A stretch of 64,000 nt of DNA from Paraglaciecola sp. (GTDB lineage Bacteria; Pseudomonadota; Gammaproteobacteria; Enterobacterales; Alteromonadaceae). Positions within the stretch are counted from its first letter, which is position 1. Each line of letters starts with the position of its first letter. The notes under the pieces were generated by a model. The model saw only the letters and a program-made list of their open reading frames with translations, had not been told where the DNA came from and searched no databases. The DNA lies in NCBI RefSeq assembly GCF_030730205.1, contig NZ_JANQVQ010000125.1:1-64000 (forward strand), read 5' to 3'. Made by a program: the position numbers and the translations under genes. Shown here piece after piece: positions 1 to 9,245 of this stretch.

Positions 1-138
1 CCCGTAAATTCTCTAGCCTTTTTATCAGCGCTTTTTTATTGGCTGCTAATTTTCATAACACCATCATATTTTTTGTCAAAGCTCATAGCCATAAGTATAA
101 GCAGCAAGCTATTACGTACTAGAAAGGCAAAAAATTAA
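1..138 (+). other. left-edge stretch, possible 3' end of an unidentified gene
   Basis: Two plus-strand frames stay open from the window edge. One stops at 136-138 and would encode a hydrophobic tail ending in basic residues, as in the end of a membrane protein. The other stops at 120-122. Either could be the C-terminus of a gene starting outside the window and converging on the TonB-like gene, but neither is recognisable and AT-rich sequence opens frames by chance. No hairpin with a T-run is visible here. Confidence 0.2.
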
Positions 139-1159
139 ATGAGTAGTCGAGCAGGGTTTGTGTGGCGTTTTGTGCGCCAAAATTTATGAGTTTTATTCTG
201 GCCAGCAAGGCCTCTTCTAATGCTTGAGAGTCTAATTCGCTGCTGACAATTTTAACCGCTGAAACACTGCCATCGGGCTCAATTTGAATATTAACGGTTA
301 GCTTGCCTTGTAAACTCGCATCTGAGCGCAGGGCGCGGCGATAGATGGCATAAATACCACCTTTGTTAGCATCTAAGACTTGGCGGATAGACTCCGTACT
401 GCGATTGCCGATGACCACGTCTTCGTCACTGGCTTGTTGTGCGGCCAGTGATGCAAGGCCTTCATTCGGTGCGACATATTCGGTATTTTTGCGCTCAGCT
501 AATTCGCCTTTAGAACCTGTGTCACTGCTGAGTTTTGCGGTATCCACGCCGCCGCTGGCAGTACTGACTTTTTTGCCAACGAATTTGCGCTGAGTTTGAT
601 CAGTAGTACCGGCGCCCTTAATACTGTCGGTATTGGCTAAATTATTGATGCTGGGATTTTCTCGCATACTGGCCAAGTCATCTTGTAAGGCTAAGAGCCC
701 GCTTTGTTTGGCTGTTTCTTTGGCCTGTTCAGTCATTTCAGCCTGAGTTGGCACCTTCGCCTTAGGCGTTTCTACCTTTTTGACCTCTTTGGGTTTTTCA
801 ATCTTGGGAGGCGGTGGCTTTTTCTCTGGTTCTTTTACTATTGGTTGTTTTTTCTCTGGTTGTTGTTTTTCTGGCACAACGGGAGGTTTGGGCTCGACAA
901 TAGGTTTAGGTGCTTCTACTTTAATCGGCTTAATCAAACGGGTTAATTGCGGCGGTATTTTTTCTTTTTCTTCACGAGGCCTTTCAGGTAGCTCTTGCCA
1001 TTTCACCACGCCAGCCATGATACACGTGCACACTAGTATTGCGCTGCAAATCACTTTGAAGCGTTTGTTTTCGGCGGCACTAGACGACCACGGCAATACC
1101 GACACAAAAACGCTAGCTGAGCTGCCTTTTAACACAGCGGTGGCGTTCACAACATTCAT
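119..1159 (-). CDS. TonB-like protein with AgmX/PglI C-terminal domain
   Basis: This is an inner-membrane protein of 346 residues. It has a cytoplasmic N-terminus, one membrane segment near residues 34-52, a long Pro/Lys/Glu-rich stretch (about 56-135) that could span the periplasm as in TonB, and a C-terminal domain (about 248-346). That domain has the pattern Y..Y.R.L, then L.G.L.V...I.PDG.V, typical of the AgmX/PglI family of Myxococcus gliding proteins and related to TonB C-terminal folds. Its start overlaps the stop of the upstream ExbD gene (ATGA), so the two are probably translationally coupled. It is the last gene of the 15-gene run. By family logic it would carry motor force from the ExbB/ExbD complex to the outer membrane; its real partner is unknown. 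Confidence 0.8.
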   Translation of the reverse strand: MNVVNATAVLKGSSASVFVSVLPWSSSAAENKRFKVICSAILVCTCIMAGVVKWQELPERPREEKEKIPPQLTRLIKPIKVEAPKPIVEPKPPVVPEKQQPEKKQPIVKEPEKKPPPPKIEKPKEVKKVETPKAKVPTQAEMTEQAKETAKQSGLLALQDDLASMRENPSINNLANTDSIKGAGTTDQTQRKFVGKKVSTASGGVDTAKLSSDTGSKGELAERKNTEYVAPNEGLASLAAQQASDEDVVIGNRSTESIRQVLDANKGGIYAIYRRALRSDASLQGKLTVNIQIEPDGSVSAVKIVSSELDSQALEEALLARIKLINFGAQNATQTLLDYSFNFLPF

Positions 1160-1704
1160 GATGCGTCACTCTGAGCTGGCTCAGCAGCGCTATCCGATAA
1201 AGTTTGCTCAATGCCCTCGACGGCCAAGGAAATATTGGTAAAACCCGCTTGCGCACAGGTTTGCATTATGCGTTTTAACAAGGCGTAGGGTATGCTTTTA
1301 TCACCCATGATGGTAATGGCTTTATCGAGTGGCTGTCCTTCCTCATCAAGTTGTACCCCAGAGGATTTGCTTGATTGGTAGGCTAGCTCATCGCTTAGCT
1401 CGCTGATATTTTCATCGGCTCGGGCCATAATGTCTGATACGTCGGCAAGTTTTCGCCCTTGCAGAATTAAATCATTATTGTTGATTAGCAAAACCAAGGT
1501 TTCTTTCGCCGCTTGTTTGGCGGTGGATTTAGGTAATTCAACACTTTTGCTGTTTTGTAATACTTGTACGTCTGAGGCATTCAGCATCAAGAAAAATACC
1601 AATATGGTGAAAATATCCATCAACGACACCAGACTTAATTTCGAGTCTTTGGCCATTCTTCGATGATGGCGTTCCATGCGCATGGCTCGGGCAGATTTTT
1701 TCAT
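1156..1704 (-). CDS. ExbD/TolR-type biopolymer transport protein (Asp-containing)
   Basis: This 182-residue protein has a basic cytoplasmic N-terminus, one membrane helix (about 22-43) and a periplasmic domain, the ExbD/TolR layout. The helix carries Asp30 in SLMDIFTIL, at the position of the essential proton-carrying Asp of ExbD, TolR and MotB. With the ExbB-type protein encoded two genes upstream it should form a proton-driven stator. It lies 23 bases downstream of a second ExbD-type gene that has Asn at this position. It is not the iron-uptake ExbD: no TonB-dependent receptor is nearby and the neighbours are TPR and barrel proteins. Comparison with AglQ/AglS of Myxococcus is inference. Confidence 0.88.
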   Translation of the reverse strand: MKKSARAMRMERHHRRMAKDSKLSLVSLMDIFTILVFFLMLNASDVQVLQNSKSVELPKSTAKQAAKETLVLLINNNDLILQGRKLADVSDIMARADENISELSDELAYQSSKSSGVQLDEEGQPLDKAITIMGDKSIPYALLKRIMQTCAQAGFTNISLAVEGIEQTLSDSAAEPAQSDAS

Positions 1705-1727
1705 GTTGTTATCCTTCTCTGCACATA

Positions 1728-2294
1728 CTAGTTGGCGCCAATGCTACGATCTGCTTCGTGCGCGGCGTCAAAGACTCGGTCGTCTTGCGGCGCATCACCT
1801 AAGGAGATTTCTGGAAATAATTCAGCATCAACCACACTGGCCACCACCACGTCAGGGTACGAACGAATGCTATCCATTAAACCAATAATGGCCTCGTAAG
1901 GAATATTCTCTTCAAGTAATAAGGTGGCGGCTTTTTTATCAATATCTTGCCCAAGCAAATTCTGTTTGATTTGTTTTAGGGTAAATTGCAAGGCCTCGTA
2001 GTCATAGCCCTCGTTAACTAAGGGAATGTCTTTAATCAAGTAACCTTGCGGGTAATACACTGCAATGTTGTGAGTTCTGACCACAATTTCTAAACGCTGA
2101 TCTTTTACATCAATAGGAAATTCGCTGGCTTCGCCCAGTTCAGGCAAGGTGAGCTCTAGCACGGTGATGCGTGAAAAAACCATCATCATCAGTAACACAG
2201 GCACTAATACGATCATCAGGTTCATAAATGAAGTGATATCGAGCTCAGCGTCCGCTTTTTTACCTTTGCCGCGCCCTTTGCCAAATCTTGCCAT
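1728..2294 (-). CDS. ExbD/TolR-type protein with Asn in place of the helix Asp
   Basis: This 188-residue protein has a Gly/Lys-rich N-terminus, one membrane helix (about 21-41) and a periplasmic domain with ExbD-like spacing. The helix reads SFMNLMIVL, so the usual proton-relay Asp is replaced by Asn25. The next gene's ExbD keeps Asp, so the predicted stator would contain one protonatable and one non-protonatable subunit. The gene sits 22 bases after the ExbB-type gene and 23 before the second ExbD gene, all on the minus strand. The family assignment is confident; the functional meaning of the Asn is inference. Confidence 0.85.
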   Translation of the reverse strand: MARFGKGRGKGKKADAELDITSFMNLMIVLVPVLLMMMVFSRITVLELTLPELGEASEFPIDVKDQRLEIVVRTHNIAVYYPQGYLIKDIPLVNEGYDYEALQFTLKQIKQNLLGQDIDKKAATLLLEENIPYEAIIGLMDSIRSYPDVVVASVVDAELFPEISLGDAPQDDRVFDAAHEADRSIGAN

Positions 2295-2316
2295 GAGACT
2301 CTCCCGCTACGTTGGC

Positions 2317-2982
2317 TTATTCAGCACGGTCAGATTGGCGAGAATGGGTGCTTAACGCTTGGCGAGCGATCAGTAAGTTCAAACATTTCACACCGGCCAT
2401 TTCCATGCTGTCGATTATTTCTGTGGTTTTAGTTTGTAACACTGAATGAAAGGCCAATAGTGGAATTGCCGCAATCAAACCAAAGGCGGTGGTATTCATG
2501 GCCACTGAAATACTTTGTGAAAGTAAACTGGCTTTTTCTGAGGGGTCAGCGGTGGCTACCGCCGAAAACGCCGCGATCAAACCGATAATGGTACCTAGCA
2601 GACCTAATAACGTGGAAATATTCGCTAATGTGGCTAAATAGGCCGTGCGTTTTTCTAGGCGTGGTGTGGTTTCCATTAAGCCTTCTTCCATGGCGTATTC
2701 AATATCTTCACGGCGTTGGCTGTGATTTAATCGCGCCATACCGGCCCCAATAATGCGACTAATCGGCGCAGTGTCGCTGCTAGCAAAGCTCAGCACACCT
2801 GCGTAATCGTTGTTGTTGAGTAGGGGCTCCATTTGCGCGAAGGCTTTTTTGTTCACCCTTTTTGCCATACTCAAGAATAGATAACGTTCAATAGCAATGG
2901 CTAAACCCAAGGCTAAGACGATGGCGATGGGAAACATAAACGCTCCCCCTTCTTGAAAAAACCTTACGATGACGTCGAACAT
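2317..2982 (-). CDS. MotA/TolQ/ExbB-type proton channel protein
   Basis: This is an inner-membrane protein of about 221 residues. One helix lies near the N-terminus after FFQEGGAFMFP, and two more form the C-terminal MotA/TolQ/ExbB domain, with STLLGLLGTIIGLI and SVAMNTTAFGLIAA, the family signature. It should make the pentameric channel of the stator with the two ExbD-type proteins downstream. I chose the ATG at 2982 because AAGGAG lies 12 bases upstream; a GTG in frame at 3018 would add 12 residues but lacks a site. The gap of 69 bases before it is the longest inside the operon, so an internal promoter is possible. Confidence 0.9.
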   Translation of the reverse strand: MFDVIVRFFQEGGAFMFPIAIVLALGLAIAIERYLFLSMAKRVNKKAFAQMEPLLNNNDYAGVLSFASSDTAPISRIIGAGMARLNHSQRREDIEYAMEEGLMETTPRLEKRTAYLATLANISTLLGLLGTIIGLIAAFSAVATADPSEKASLLSQSISVAMNTTAFGLIAAIPLLAFHSVLQTKTTEIIDSMEMAGVKCLNLLIARQALSTHSRQSDRAE

Positions 2983-3051
2983 ATGAATTGCTAACTCCTT
3001 GAGTAAATATCTCTGCACTATACCTAATTTTGAACCTTGTTAGGTATATCC

Positions 3052-3345
3052 TTAGGGATTTAAGCTTTCGCTGGGATAACTAAGGTTTTGTTGTTGGCTT
3101 AAGGCCTTTAACTGGCGACTGAATTCATCACGCTCTAAGGGCACAAACTTGCGATTAATGCGTTCTACGATAGGACTAGGCAAGGCTTGCTTGATTGTAG
3201 GGGCTTGCCAAGGCACGATAGTTAATACCTTGGGCTGCTCTTGATCGCCGCGAATAGTGTCCTCTAGTTGAATAACTTGTTGCTCTTGCCCCATCACACT
3301 GTTGGCCACTACGAGTATGCTCAAACATAACAAATAACACTTCAT
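3052..3345 (-). CDS. small secreted protein of unknown function
   Basis: This 97-residue protein has a typical signal peptide (hydrophobic to about residue 19) and a charged mature part of about 78 residues with no recognisable domain. Its start overlaps the stop of the TPR lipoprotein gene upstream by four bases, which argues that it is real and co-translated. It lies between the TPR proteins and the ExbB/ExbD motor genes, so a periplasmic accessory role in the same complex is the natural guess. No cysteines occur in the mature part. Confidence 0.7.
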   Translation of the reverse strand: MKCYLLCLSILVVANSVMGQEQQVIQLEDTIRGDQEQPKVLTIVPWQAPTIKQALPSPIVERINRKFVPLERDEFSRQLKALSQQQNLSYPSESLNP

Positions 3346-4082
3346 AGGGCGTCTTCCTTAATTGAGCCAGAGCTGGCATTGCTGGCTTGTAATTGGCGCT
3401 CAAGATCAGCAATCCAGCTTTTTACCTTACGATCAGGCTGCGTTAATAAGGCCTGATACACCTGATAATCGGCGAGCGCTTGTTCTTTTTCACCTAAATA
3501 TAAATCGTACAAAATGCCACGATTTAGGCGGGCTTGAGTAAAGGCCGGCCAACTGTCTAACGCTTGATTGTAGTGGTTTAAGGCAACACTGAACTTACCC
3601 TGTTGGCGGTACAATAAACCAAGGTGATTGTGTGCCAAATAGTTGCTGGTTTGTAAATTAATGGCTTGGCGTAAATAGGCTATGGCTTGCTCAACGTGGG
3701 CCTGTTTTTCAGCAATACTGCCCAGCTGAACCCATACACCAGATAGCGCTGGATAGTGTTGCGACATGGTTTCATACAGTGATTTGGCTTCATCTAGCTT
3801 GCCTTGCTTGAGCAATTGAGCCCCCGCAGCAAAGCGGCTTTTTGCCGAGTCAGGCACATTAACCAGGGCACTTTCTTCTTGATATCGATTGGGTTTAGCT
3901 TGCAGAACAAGCGCTTCGCGTTGCCATGGGTCGCTTGGCAATAAGCCCTTTGGCGCAATAGGCTGTTCTACCTTAGGTGGTGTTGTATTACTCCTTGTTA
4001 CAATGCCGTCAAAGGTGGCACAGCCGCCAAGCAACAAGGTAACAGCTATCAGCGAGCCGCTAACACCCTTAGAATATTTCAT
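3342..4082 (-). CDS. TPR-repeat lipoprotein
   Basis: This 246-residue protein has a lipobox LLGGC with Cys21 as the predicted lipidation site. Residue 22 is Ala, not Asp, so outer-membrane sorting is expected. From about residue 80 to 215 it has tandem tetratricopeptide repeats, with the pattern W..LG......A...Y..A..L and AHNHLGLLYRQQGKF. The gene overlaps its neighbours on both sides (14 bases upstream, 4 downstream). By class it resembles the TPR lipoprotein of the Myxococcus Glt core (GltE-like); that is inference from layout, not from a search. Confidence 0.82.
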   Translation of the reverse strand: MKYSKGVSGSLIAVTLLLGGCATFDGIVTRSNTTPPKVEQPIAPKGLLPSDPWQREALVLQAKPNRYQEESALVNVPDSAKSRFAAGAQLLKQGKLDEAKSLYETMSQHYPALSGVWVQLGSIAEKQAHVEQAIAYLRQAINLQTSNYLAHNHLGLLYRQQGKFSVALNHYNQALDSWPAFTQARLNRGILYDLYLGEKEQALADYQVYQALLTQPDRKVKSWIADLERQLQASNASSGSIKEDAL

Positions 4083-7068
4083 TGCTCAGCTCCACGTGTT
4101 GTTCAGCTTTGCGATACCGAGCAGGCATAAGCTGTTCAAGGGCCACAAAACTTTGCTTAATCCACTTATCGTAGTCTCCTTGCCAAGCCCGTTTTGCATT
4201 GGTTTCATGCAAAGTGATCGCTTGTTCTTCAAAGGGAAACGCTTGCTCTTCTAACAGTAAGGTATATTGCTCTAGCTCTAAAGCATTCAAATTTTGAGGC
4301 TGACTTGAGTTCATTAAATCTTTGGCAAGCTGATGATAAATATCCGCTAAATAGAAATTAGCGGCAGTCACAAACTCTGCCACCTGATAATCAAGCACCT
4401 GATTAAAGGCTGCAAGCGTGTCAGTTTGTGCTGATTTTTTCAGGGCTAAACTCTTTTTAAGGGGTAAGCTGAGTTTGATTTGTTTGAAGTGATTAAACTT
4501 ATCTTGCGCAAAGACCAAGGCACTCATGGCCGCTAAATAGCGCGAGCGGTCAGTGCGTTCAATAGCAGGGTCAGCCAAGGCTTGCTGGTCACCGTCAATG
4601 AGCTTTTGCAGCCAAAAGCGGCGCTTGGTGTCATCGTTAGCTTGGCGATACATTTCACTTAATACAAACCGCGCTTCATTCGCCTCAGCTAAAGGGAGCG
4701 TAAAGGCATGAGCATAACTGCGATAAGCTGCCAACGCCGCTTGCTTTTGACCTATTTTATTAAAGTATTGCGCGGCAACATACAAAGCTTGTCGCCCCTC
4801 TTCACTGGCGGGTGATGCTTGCCACAGCACCATCAGTTTATCAGCCGCTTGCTGCCAATTTTCATTTTGCTGATAGGCGTATATCAACTTGTCGTCGATG
4901 CCTTCAGTTAAAGAATTATCACTGAAACGCTGTTTAAAATCTTCAAGCAAGTCAATGGCTTGTTGCCAGTCTTGCATCTCCAGCAAATAGGTGGCGGCGT
5001 CGTATTGTGCATTGACGCGGATGCTGGTTTGCGGAGCAAGGGCGATGACCCGTAAAAAGTCATTCACCGCCAAGGGCAGGTAATGTTGTTTGACATTAAG
5101 CTCGCCTTGTTTATAAACACTGGCCGCCAATCTTTCCTGAATATCGGCTTTACTGGGATCATTCGCAGCTAACTCAAGAGCAATATGTTGATAAGACGTC
5201 TCCGCTGCCACGTAATCTTCAAGAGCAAATTGACTGTGAGCAATCACCAACATACTGGCTTTTATATTGGCTGGTGCTATAGCAGGCTGCCATGCAAGTA
5301 AGCGTTGCGCGTTGTCGATAGCCTGCTGATAACGGGCTAGGCTAAAGCGTTGCTGCATGGCGATATACAGCACTTCTGGCGCACGGCTATCACTGGCAAA
5401 CTGCTCAACAAATTGATCTTGGCTGGCAAGTTGTTGGTCTAGCCACTGCTCTTGACTCAGCGGACGAGTCTCATCACCAACGAGCTGAATTTGTCGGTAC
5501 GCTAATATAGCGGCATACGCCGCTTCTGCAGCCTGAGGATAGGTGTCAGCTGCATAGGCATACGCCTCGAAGGTGTCTATGGCCTCGGCGTAATGGCCAG
5601 CGGCAAATAAAGCTTCACCTAAACTAAAACGTAAGGAGGGAGTGACAGGATCGTTGTAAAAAGTAGCAATAAACTCGCGATACCACGCTGCGGCTTGTAA
5701 ATAACTGCTTGTGGCTTGGGTTTGCAGGTCAGCAGCAACCGCTTCTTCGTTCAGATTACCCAAAGTGGCTTCTGAGCTTGACGATACACCTTGGCGTTTG
5801 GCCCCTAACATTTGTGCGCGGCTATGTTCAAACACAGCCAGCTCTTGTAAGTATTGACTCAAAAAAGGCGCCACGCGTTCTTGCTGCACTACGCCCCAAC
5901 GAGGCCAATATTCGCCGTGAATACCGTAACGCTGCACAAACAGGTCTTTAGCGGGTAAGACTTGAGTCGGAAACTTGCCAAGTATGTACGCATCGATTTC
6001 TTTCACCGCAAAAATGGGCGCTTGAAAGTGCTTGGCATGCACTAAGGTGAAGCGTTGATACACATCGGCACTGTCTTTAAAACGGCTTTGATTGAGATAA
6101 AGCTGGGCTAGTTGGTCGTACAATACATATTCGTAATGACGAGCGCCCACCCGCGTAAAATGCTCAACTATGCTATCCGCGCGGTTTTCGTATTGATTTT
6201 CTTGATAAGAAAATAACAAACTCATGATCCGAATGGTGTCGTTGACTAAGCGCTTTTCACCAAGGCCCAATGCATCAATTTGTGCTTGGCTATCAAATTG
6301 CGCCATCATCGTTTGCGCAATGATGTCGCTGGGTAAACTGTTATCCAATAACAGAGTAAACGCTTCTAAGGCTTGGATATTTTGATTGCGTTTAAAAAAA
6401 CTCCAGCCCAGCATATAAGCCGAAGTAGCGTAATACGCGCTTTGTGTGCCTTGACTCAAGACATTTTGATACGCTTCGACCGCCGCAGCATAGTTATTAC
6501 GATTAAACGCTATTTCACCAAGGCGAAAATACACCTCAGCCAAATACGGATTAACAGGAAAGGCTACTAGCAATTGCTGCAAGGTAAGGTAACTCTGCTC
6601 AACCTGCCCTAACTGTTCATGGGCTTTGGCAAGCTGGTACAGCACTTCCATATTACTTTCTTGCTGAGGCTGACTGACCAACAAGTCTTGGTATTGCTTC
6701 ACCGCCGATTGTAAAATATTTTCACCTTGCTGATTAACCAATAAACCAGATTCAAGCTGTCGTTCAGCCAATACCGCAGTTAAATCAGCTAAGCGATACT
6801 GCACAATTTTTTTGGTTTCAGGCTCTGTTACGCGGGGCAACAAGGCGGCGTAGTCAGCGCGTAATTGCTCCAAACTCGGTTCTGGCAGCAGCTTATTATC
6901 AATGGGAATAGGCGCAAAGTAAGACTCCCCCAATGTTTTCGAGGAGATGTTAAATTTCTTAGGCGCAGTGGGTTTCGGGTCAAATAGGCCAGTGCTGCAA
7001 GCAGATAACAATAAACACACTAAGGTACTGAATAATAAAGGACGAGAGCCGAAGTGATGATACATCAT
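4069..7068 (-). CDS. large TPR-repeat lipoprotein (999 aa)
   Basis: The protein starts with a lipoprotein signal, LLLSACS, with Cys24 as the lipidation site. The rest is almost entirely helical TPR-like repeats: examples are residues with A..Y...L......P..A.E..YRLGEIAFNR and repeated WQQA.D..L..L segments. It is far larger than BamD/YbgF-type TPR lipoproteins. It overlaps the gene before it by four bases and the next by 14. Such a scaffold would fit a periplasmic bridge between barrel proteins and the motor (GltD-like by class). It has no catalytic motif that I can see. Confidence 0.82.
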   Translation of the reverse strand: MMYHHFGSRPLLFSTLVCLLLSACSTGLFDPKPTAPKKFNISSKTLGESYFAPIPIDNKLLPEPSLEQLRADYAALLPRVTEPETKKIVQYRLADLTAVLAERQLESGLLVNQQGENILQSAVKQYQDLLVSQPQQESNMEVLYQLAKAHEQLGQVEQSYLTLQQLLVAFPVNPYLAEVYFRLGEIAFNRNNYAAAVEAYQNVLSQGTQSAYYATSAYMLGWSFFKRNQNIQALEAFTLLLDNSLPSDIIAQTMMAQFDSQAQIDALGLGEKRLVNDTIRIMSLLFSYQENQYENRADSIVEHFTRVGARHYEYVLYDQLAQLYLNQSRFKDSADVYQRFTLVHAKHFQAPIFAVKEIDAYILGKFPTQVLPAKDLFVQRYGIHGEYWPRWGVVQQERVAPFLSQYLQELAVFEHSRAQMLGAKRQGVSSSSEATLGNLNEEAVAADLQTQATSSYLQAAAWYREFIATFYNDPVTPSLRFSLGEALFAAGHYAEAIDTFEAYAYAADTYPQAAEAAYAAILAYRQIQLVGDETRPLSQEQWLDQQLASQDQFVEQFASDSRAPEVLYIAMQQRFSLARYQQAIDNAQRLLAWQPAIAPANIKASMLVIAHSQFALEDYVAAETSYQHIALELAANDPSKADIQERLAASVYKQGELNVKQHYLPLAVNDFLRVIALAPQTSIRVNAQYDAATYLLEMQDWQQAIDLLEDFKQRFSDNSLTEGIDDKLIYAYQQNENWQQAADKLMVLWQASPASEEGRQALYVAAQYFNKIGQKQAALAAYRSYAHAFTLPLAEANEARFVLSEMYRQANDDTKRRFWLQKLIDGDQQALADPAIERTDRSRYLAAMSALVFAQDKFNHFKQIKLSLPLKKSLALKKSAQTDTLAAFNQVLDYQVAEFVTAANFYLADIYHQLAKDLMNSSQPQNLNALELEQYTLLLEEQAFPFEEQAITLHETNAKRAWQGDYDKWIKQSFVALEQLMPARYRKAEQHVELSNEIF

Positions 7069-9245
7069 TTTGGTTGTACCTCTGCTGCCTTGGGCGACAA
7101 CTGCATAGGACGACCAATTTCAGGCTTGGGTATTTGCGAACCGTGCGCCTGATTTTGCTGCAAAGCTTGATCCTTAAGTCTCACCATGGCCAATTGTGCC
7201 TGCATTATGTAGTCATTTACGTTGAGCACTTGCTGGTCTATTAGGGCCGAAAGTTGTTGACTCAACCTGCCGAGCAGTTGGCCTTGCAAAGCGTCATTAT
7301 TTTGCTGTTGTTGAGTAATTCGGATGGTTAAATTGCCGACTCGCTTACGCTGTTCAGCATAGTTGGGGCGCCCTTGTAGGGCAGTCAATAATTGATTTTG
7401 CTGCTCGGTAACCCGTGATAACTCACTATCAAGTTCAACTAAGGCCTTTTGTGCTTGCCAGCGTTTATCCGCGTAGGCCTCGCTCGCCTGCCAAATTAAT
7501 ATGCCTTCAGCACGCCTTAAACGCTGGGCATATTCAGCTTTAAGTGTATTTTGCTGCAAACGACTTTGCGCCTGTTCTATATCGGCCCAACGCTGCTTTG
7601 CTCCCTGTAGGCGCGTATATTGCTGCTGGTATTCGAGTGGCATAAGCACTATGCCATCAGCTTGTTGTTCGGCAACTCTGAGCTGCTTTGCTAAGGCATC
7701 GCGCTTCGCTTGTAGTTGAGCAAGCTGTTCAAATATTTGGCTTTGCAACATGGCCTTAGCTCTTTCAGTGCGCTCAATTTCTCGCTCGTCTAACATTAAT
7801 TGGTAATGCGCCATGCGCGTCTGCCACTCTTGGTATTGCGCATCTAACCTTTGCGTTTGTTGCAGGGCTGATAATTCGTGACGAAACCCGTTACTGACAC
7901 CTATGCTGTTGAGCAGTTCAAGTAACATACTCGTATCGGGTGAATTTGCGATCTTAGGGGCGATGAGTAAGGCCTGTTCGGCGTCGTAATTGTGTGCAAG
8001 TGATAACAAAAACGGAGCTTGATTGACTTGCTCCCGCGCCACACTTAATTCAGCCAAGGCTTGATGAAAGCGGCTCACGCCAGCGCTTAATACCGCAACC
8101 GATTGACGGGGAGCGTACGCTTTTTCATAGGCATAAGATGAGGCAAGATACGCTTCTAATGTGTATTCTGAATGCTGAGGTAAATTAATTAAACTCTGCC
8201 AAATGCCCAATGCAGTTTGCAGTTCTTCACTTTTTACTGCCGCCCAACCATAACCCAATACTGCAGCGTCACCATCAAGGCCTTGACGACGAATTTTGGC
8301 AAAAACTCGATAAGCCTGCTGGGGTTTGTTTTGCTGCAATAATACATACGCTAAGGTCAAGTTGGCCCGGTCTATAATTCCCAGCACTTCTTGTTGCTGC
8401 TCCTGTGCTTCGTCTTCAGAATCGGGGCGTGATTCTTGTAATAAAGGAGAAAACCAGCCAGTGATGAGTTGAGTAAAGCCTCGATTTGGCCGATTAACCA
8501 ATGATGCTAACTGTTCAATGGCACGCTCTGTTTCTCCGTTTTTCAAGCTGGCTAAGGCTTGATTGTAAAGCAGGTAATAATGATAAATTGAATTGTCAGA
8601 GAGGGCGTGCGGCCAATTTTCTGGCAAAGTGGGCGTAGCATCAGTTAGATACTGATTGCGTAATTGCGCCTGTAAATACACCCACTGATCGTGACTCTGC
8701 ACATCTAAATAATCGTTGGCTTCTGCCTCAACAATCTGACTAAAGGCCTCTGAGGCTTGTTGCCATTGCCCTTGGCGATAGTAAGTCAATCCTAACAAAT
8801 ACCACGCTTGGGTGCGTTTTTCAGCCGATTCATAAGCCCCTAAATAACGCTCAAACAGGCTGGCGGCTTGGTCTTCTAATCCATAAGCCAGACTCAAGAC
8901 TCCTTTGAGTAAGGTCGGTTCAATATCTTGAGCCCGCAAATAAGCAGGTAGCTGCAACAACCCCTGCGGATAACGCTCTTCAATCCAAGCGAGCTGACTG
9001 AGTGCATCTTGCACATCACCTTGAAAGTAAGCATACAAGGCGTTTTGATAGCGTTTTTCTAGTAAGACCTGCGCGTTGTTGTTGGCAATTTGATTATTGG
9101 GCTCTTGGGCACTCGCGGCCAGTGGCAAACAAAAACACAGCACTGCCCAAAGACTCACCTGCCCTGCACTGACCGCCCAACGCTTTCGTCGGACCTGATA
9201 CACGTGACTAAGTAAGGATAGCAATGGCAATTTAGGCTGAGACAT
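7065..9245 (-). CDS. periplasmic TPR and coiled-coil protein (726 aa)
   Basis: An extended basic N-terminus is followed by a hydrophobic signal segment (about residues 24-46, ending ASAQ), so export to the periplasm is likely. Residues about 60-420 form TPR-like repeats (YYRQGQWQQASEAF). From about 450 to 700 the sequence is rich in Gln, Ala, Leu, Arg and Glu with heptad character, predicting long coiled coils. There is no lipobox. The gene abuts the small periplasmic protein gene upstream (zero spacing) and overlaps the large TPR lipoprotein gene downstream. A structural role in the envelope machine is inferred from context. Confidence 0.8.
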   Translation of the reverse strand: MSQPKLPLLSLLSHVYQVRRKRWAVSAGQVSLWAVLCFCLPLAASAQEPNNQIANNNAQVLLEKRYQNALYAYFQGDVQDALSQLAWIEERYPQGLLQLPAYLRAQDIEPTLLKGVLSLAYGLEDQAASLFERYLGAYESAEKRTQAWYLLGLTYYRQGQWQQASEAFSQIVEAEANDYLDVQSHDQWVYLQAQLRNQYLTDATPTLPENWPHALSDNSIYHYYLLYNQALASLKNGETERAIEQLASLVNRPNRGFTQLITGWFSPLLQESRPDSEDEAQEQQQEVLGIIDRANLTLAYVLLQQNKPQQAYRVFAKIRRQGLDGDAAVLGYGWAAVKSEELQTALGIWQSLINLPQHSEYTLEAYLASSYAYEKAYAPRQSVAVLSAGVSRFHQALAELSVAREQVNQAPFLLSLAHNYDAEQALLIAPKIANSPDTSMLLELLNSIGVSNGFRHELSALQQTQRLDAQYQEWQTRMAHYQLMLDEREIERTERAKAMLQSQIFEQLAQLQAKRDALAKQLRVAEQQADGIVLMPLEYQQQYTRLQGAKQRWADIEQAQSRLQQNTLKAEYAQRLRRAEGILIWQASEAYADKRWQAQKALVELDSELSRVTEQQNQLLTALQGRPNYAEQRKRVGNLTIRITQQQQNNDALQGQLLGRLSQQLSALIDQQVLNVNDYIMQAQLAMVRLKDQALQQNQAHGSQIPKPEIGRPMQLSPKAAEVQPK

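Noticed and set aside
780-1241. plus-strand gene of 153 codons
   Set aside because: It is the reverse of the Pro/Lys-rich part of the TonB-like gene; low-complexity coding sequence opens the opposite frame.
3176-3412. extra minus-strand gene of 78 codons
   Set aside because: It overlaps two well-supported genes in another frame and has no start site.
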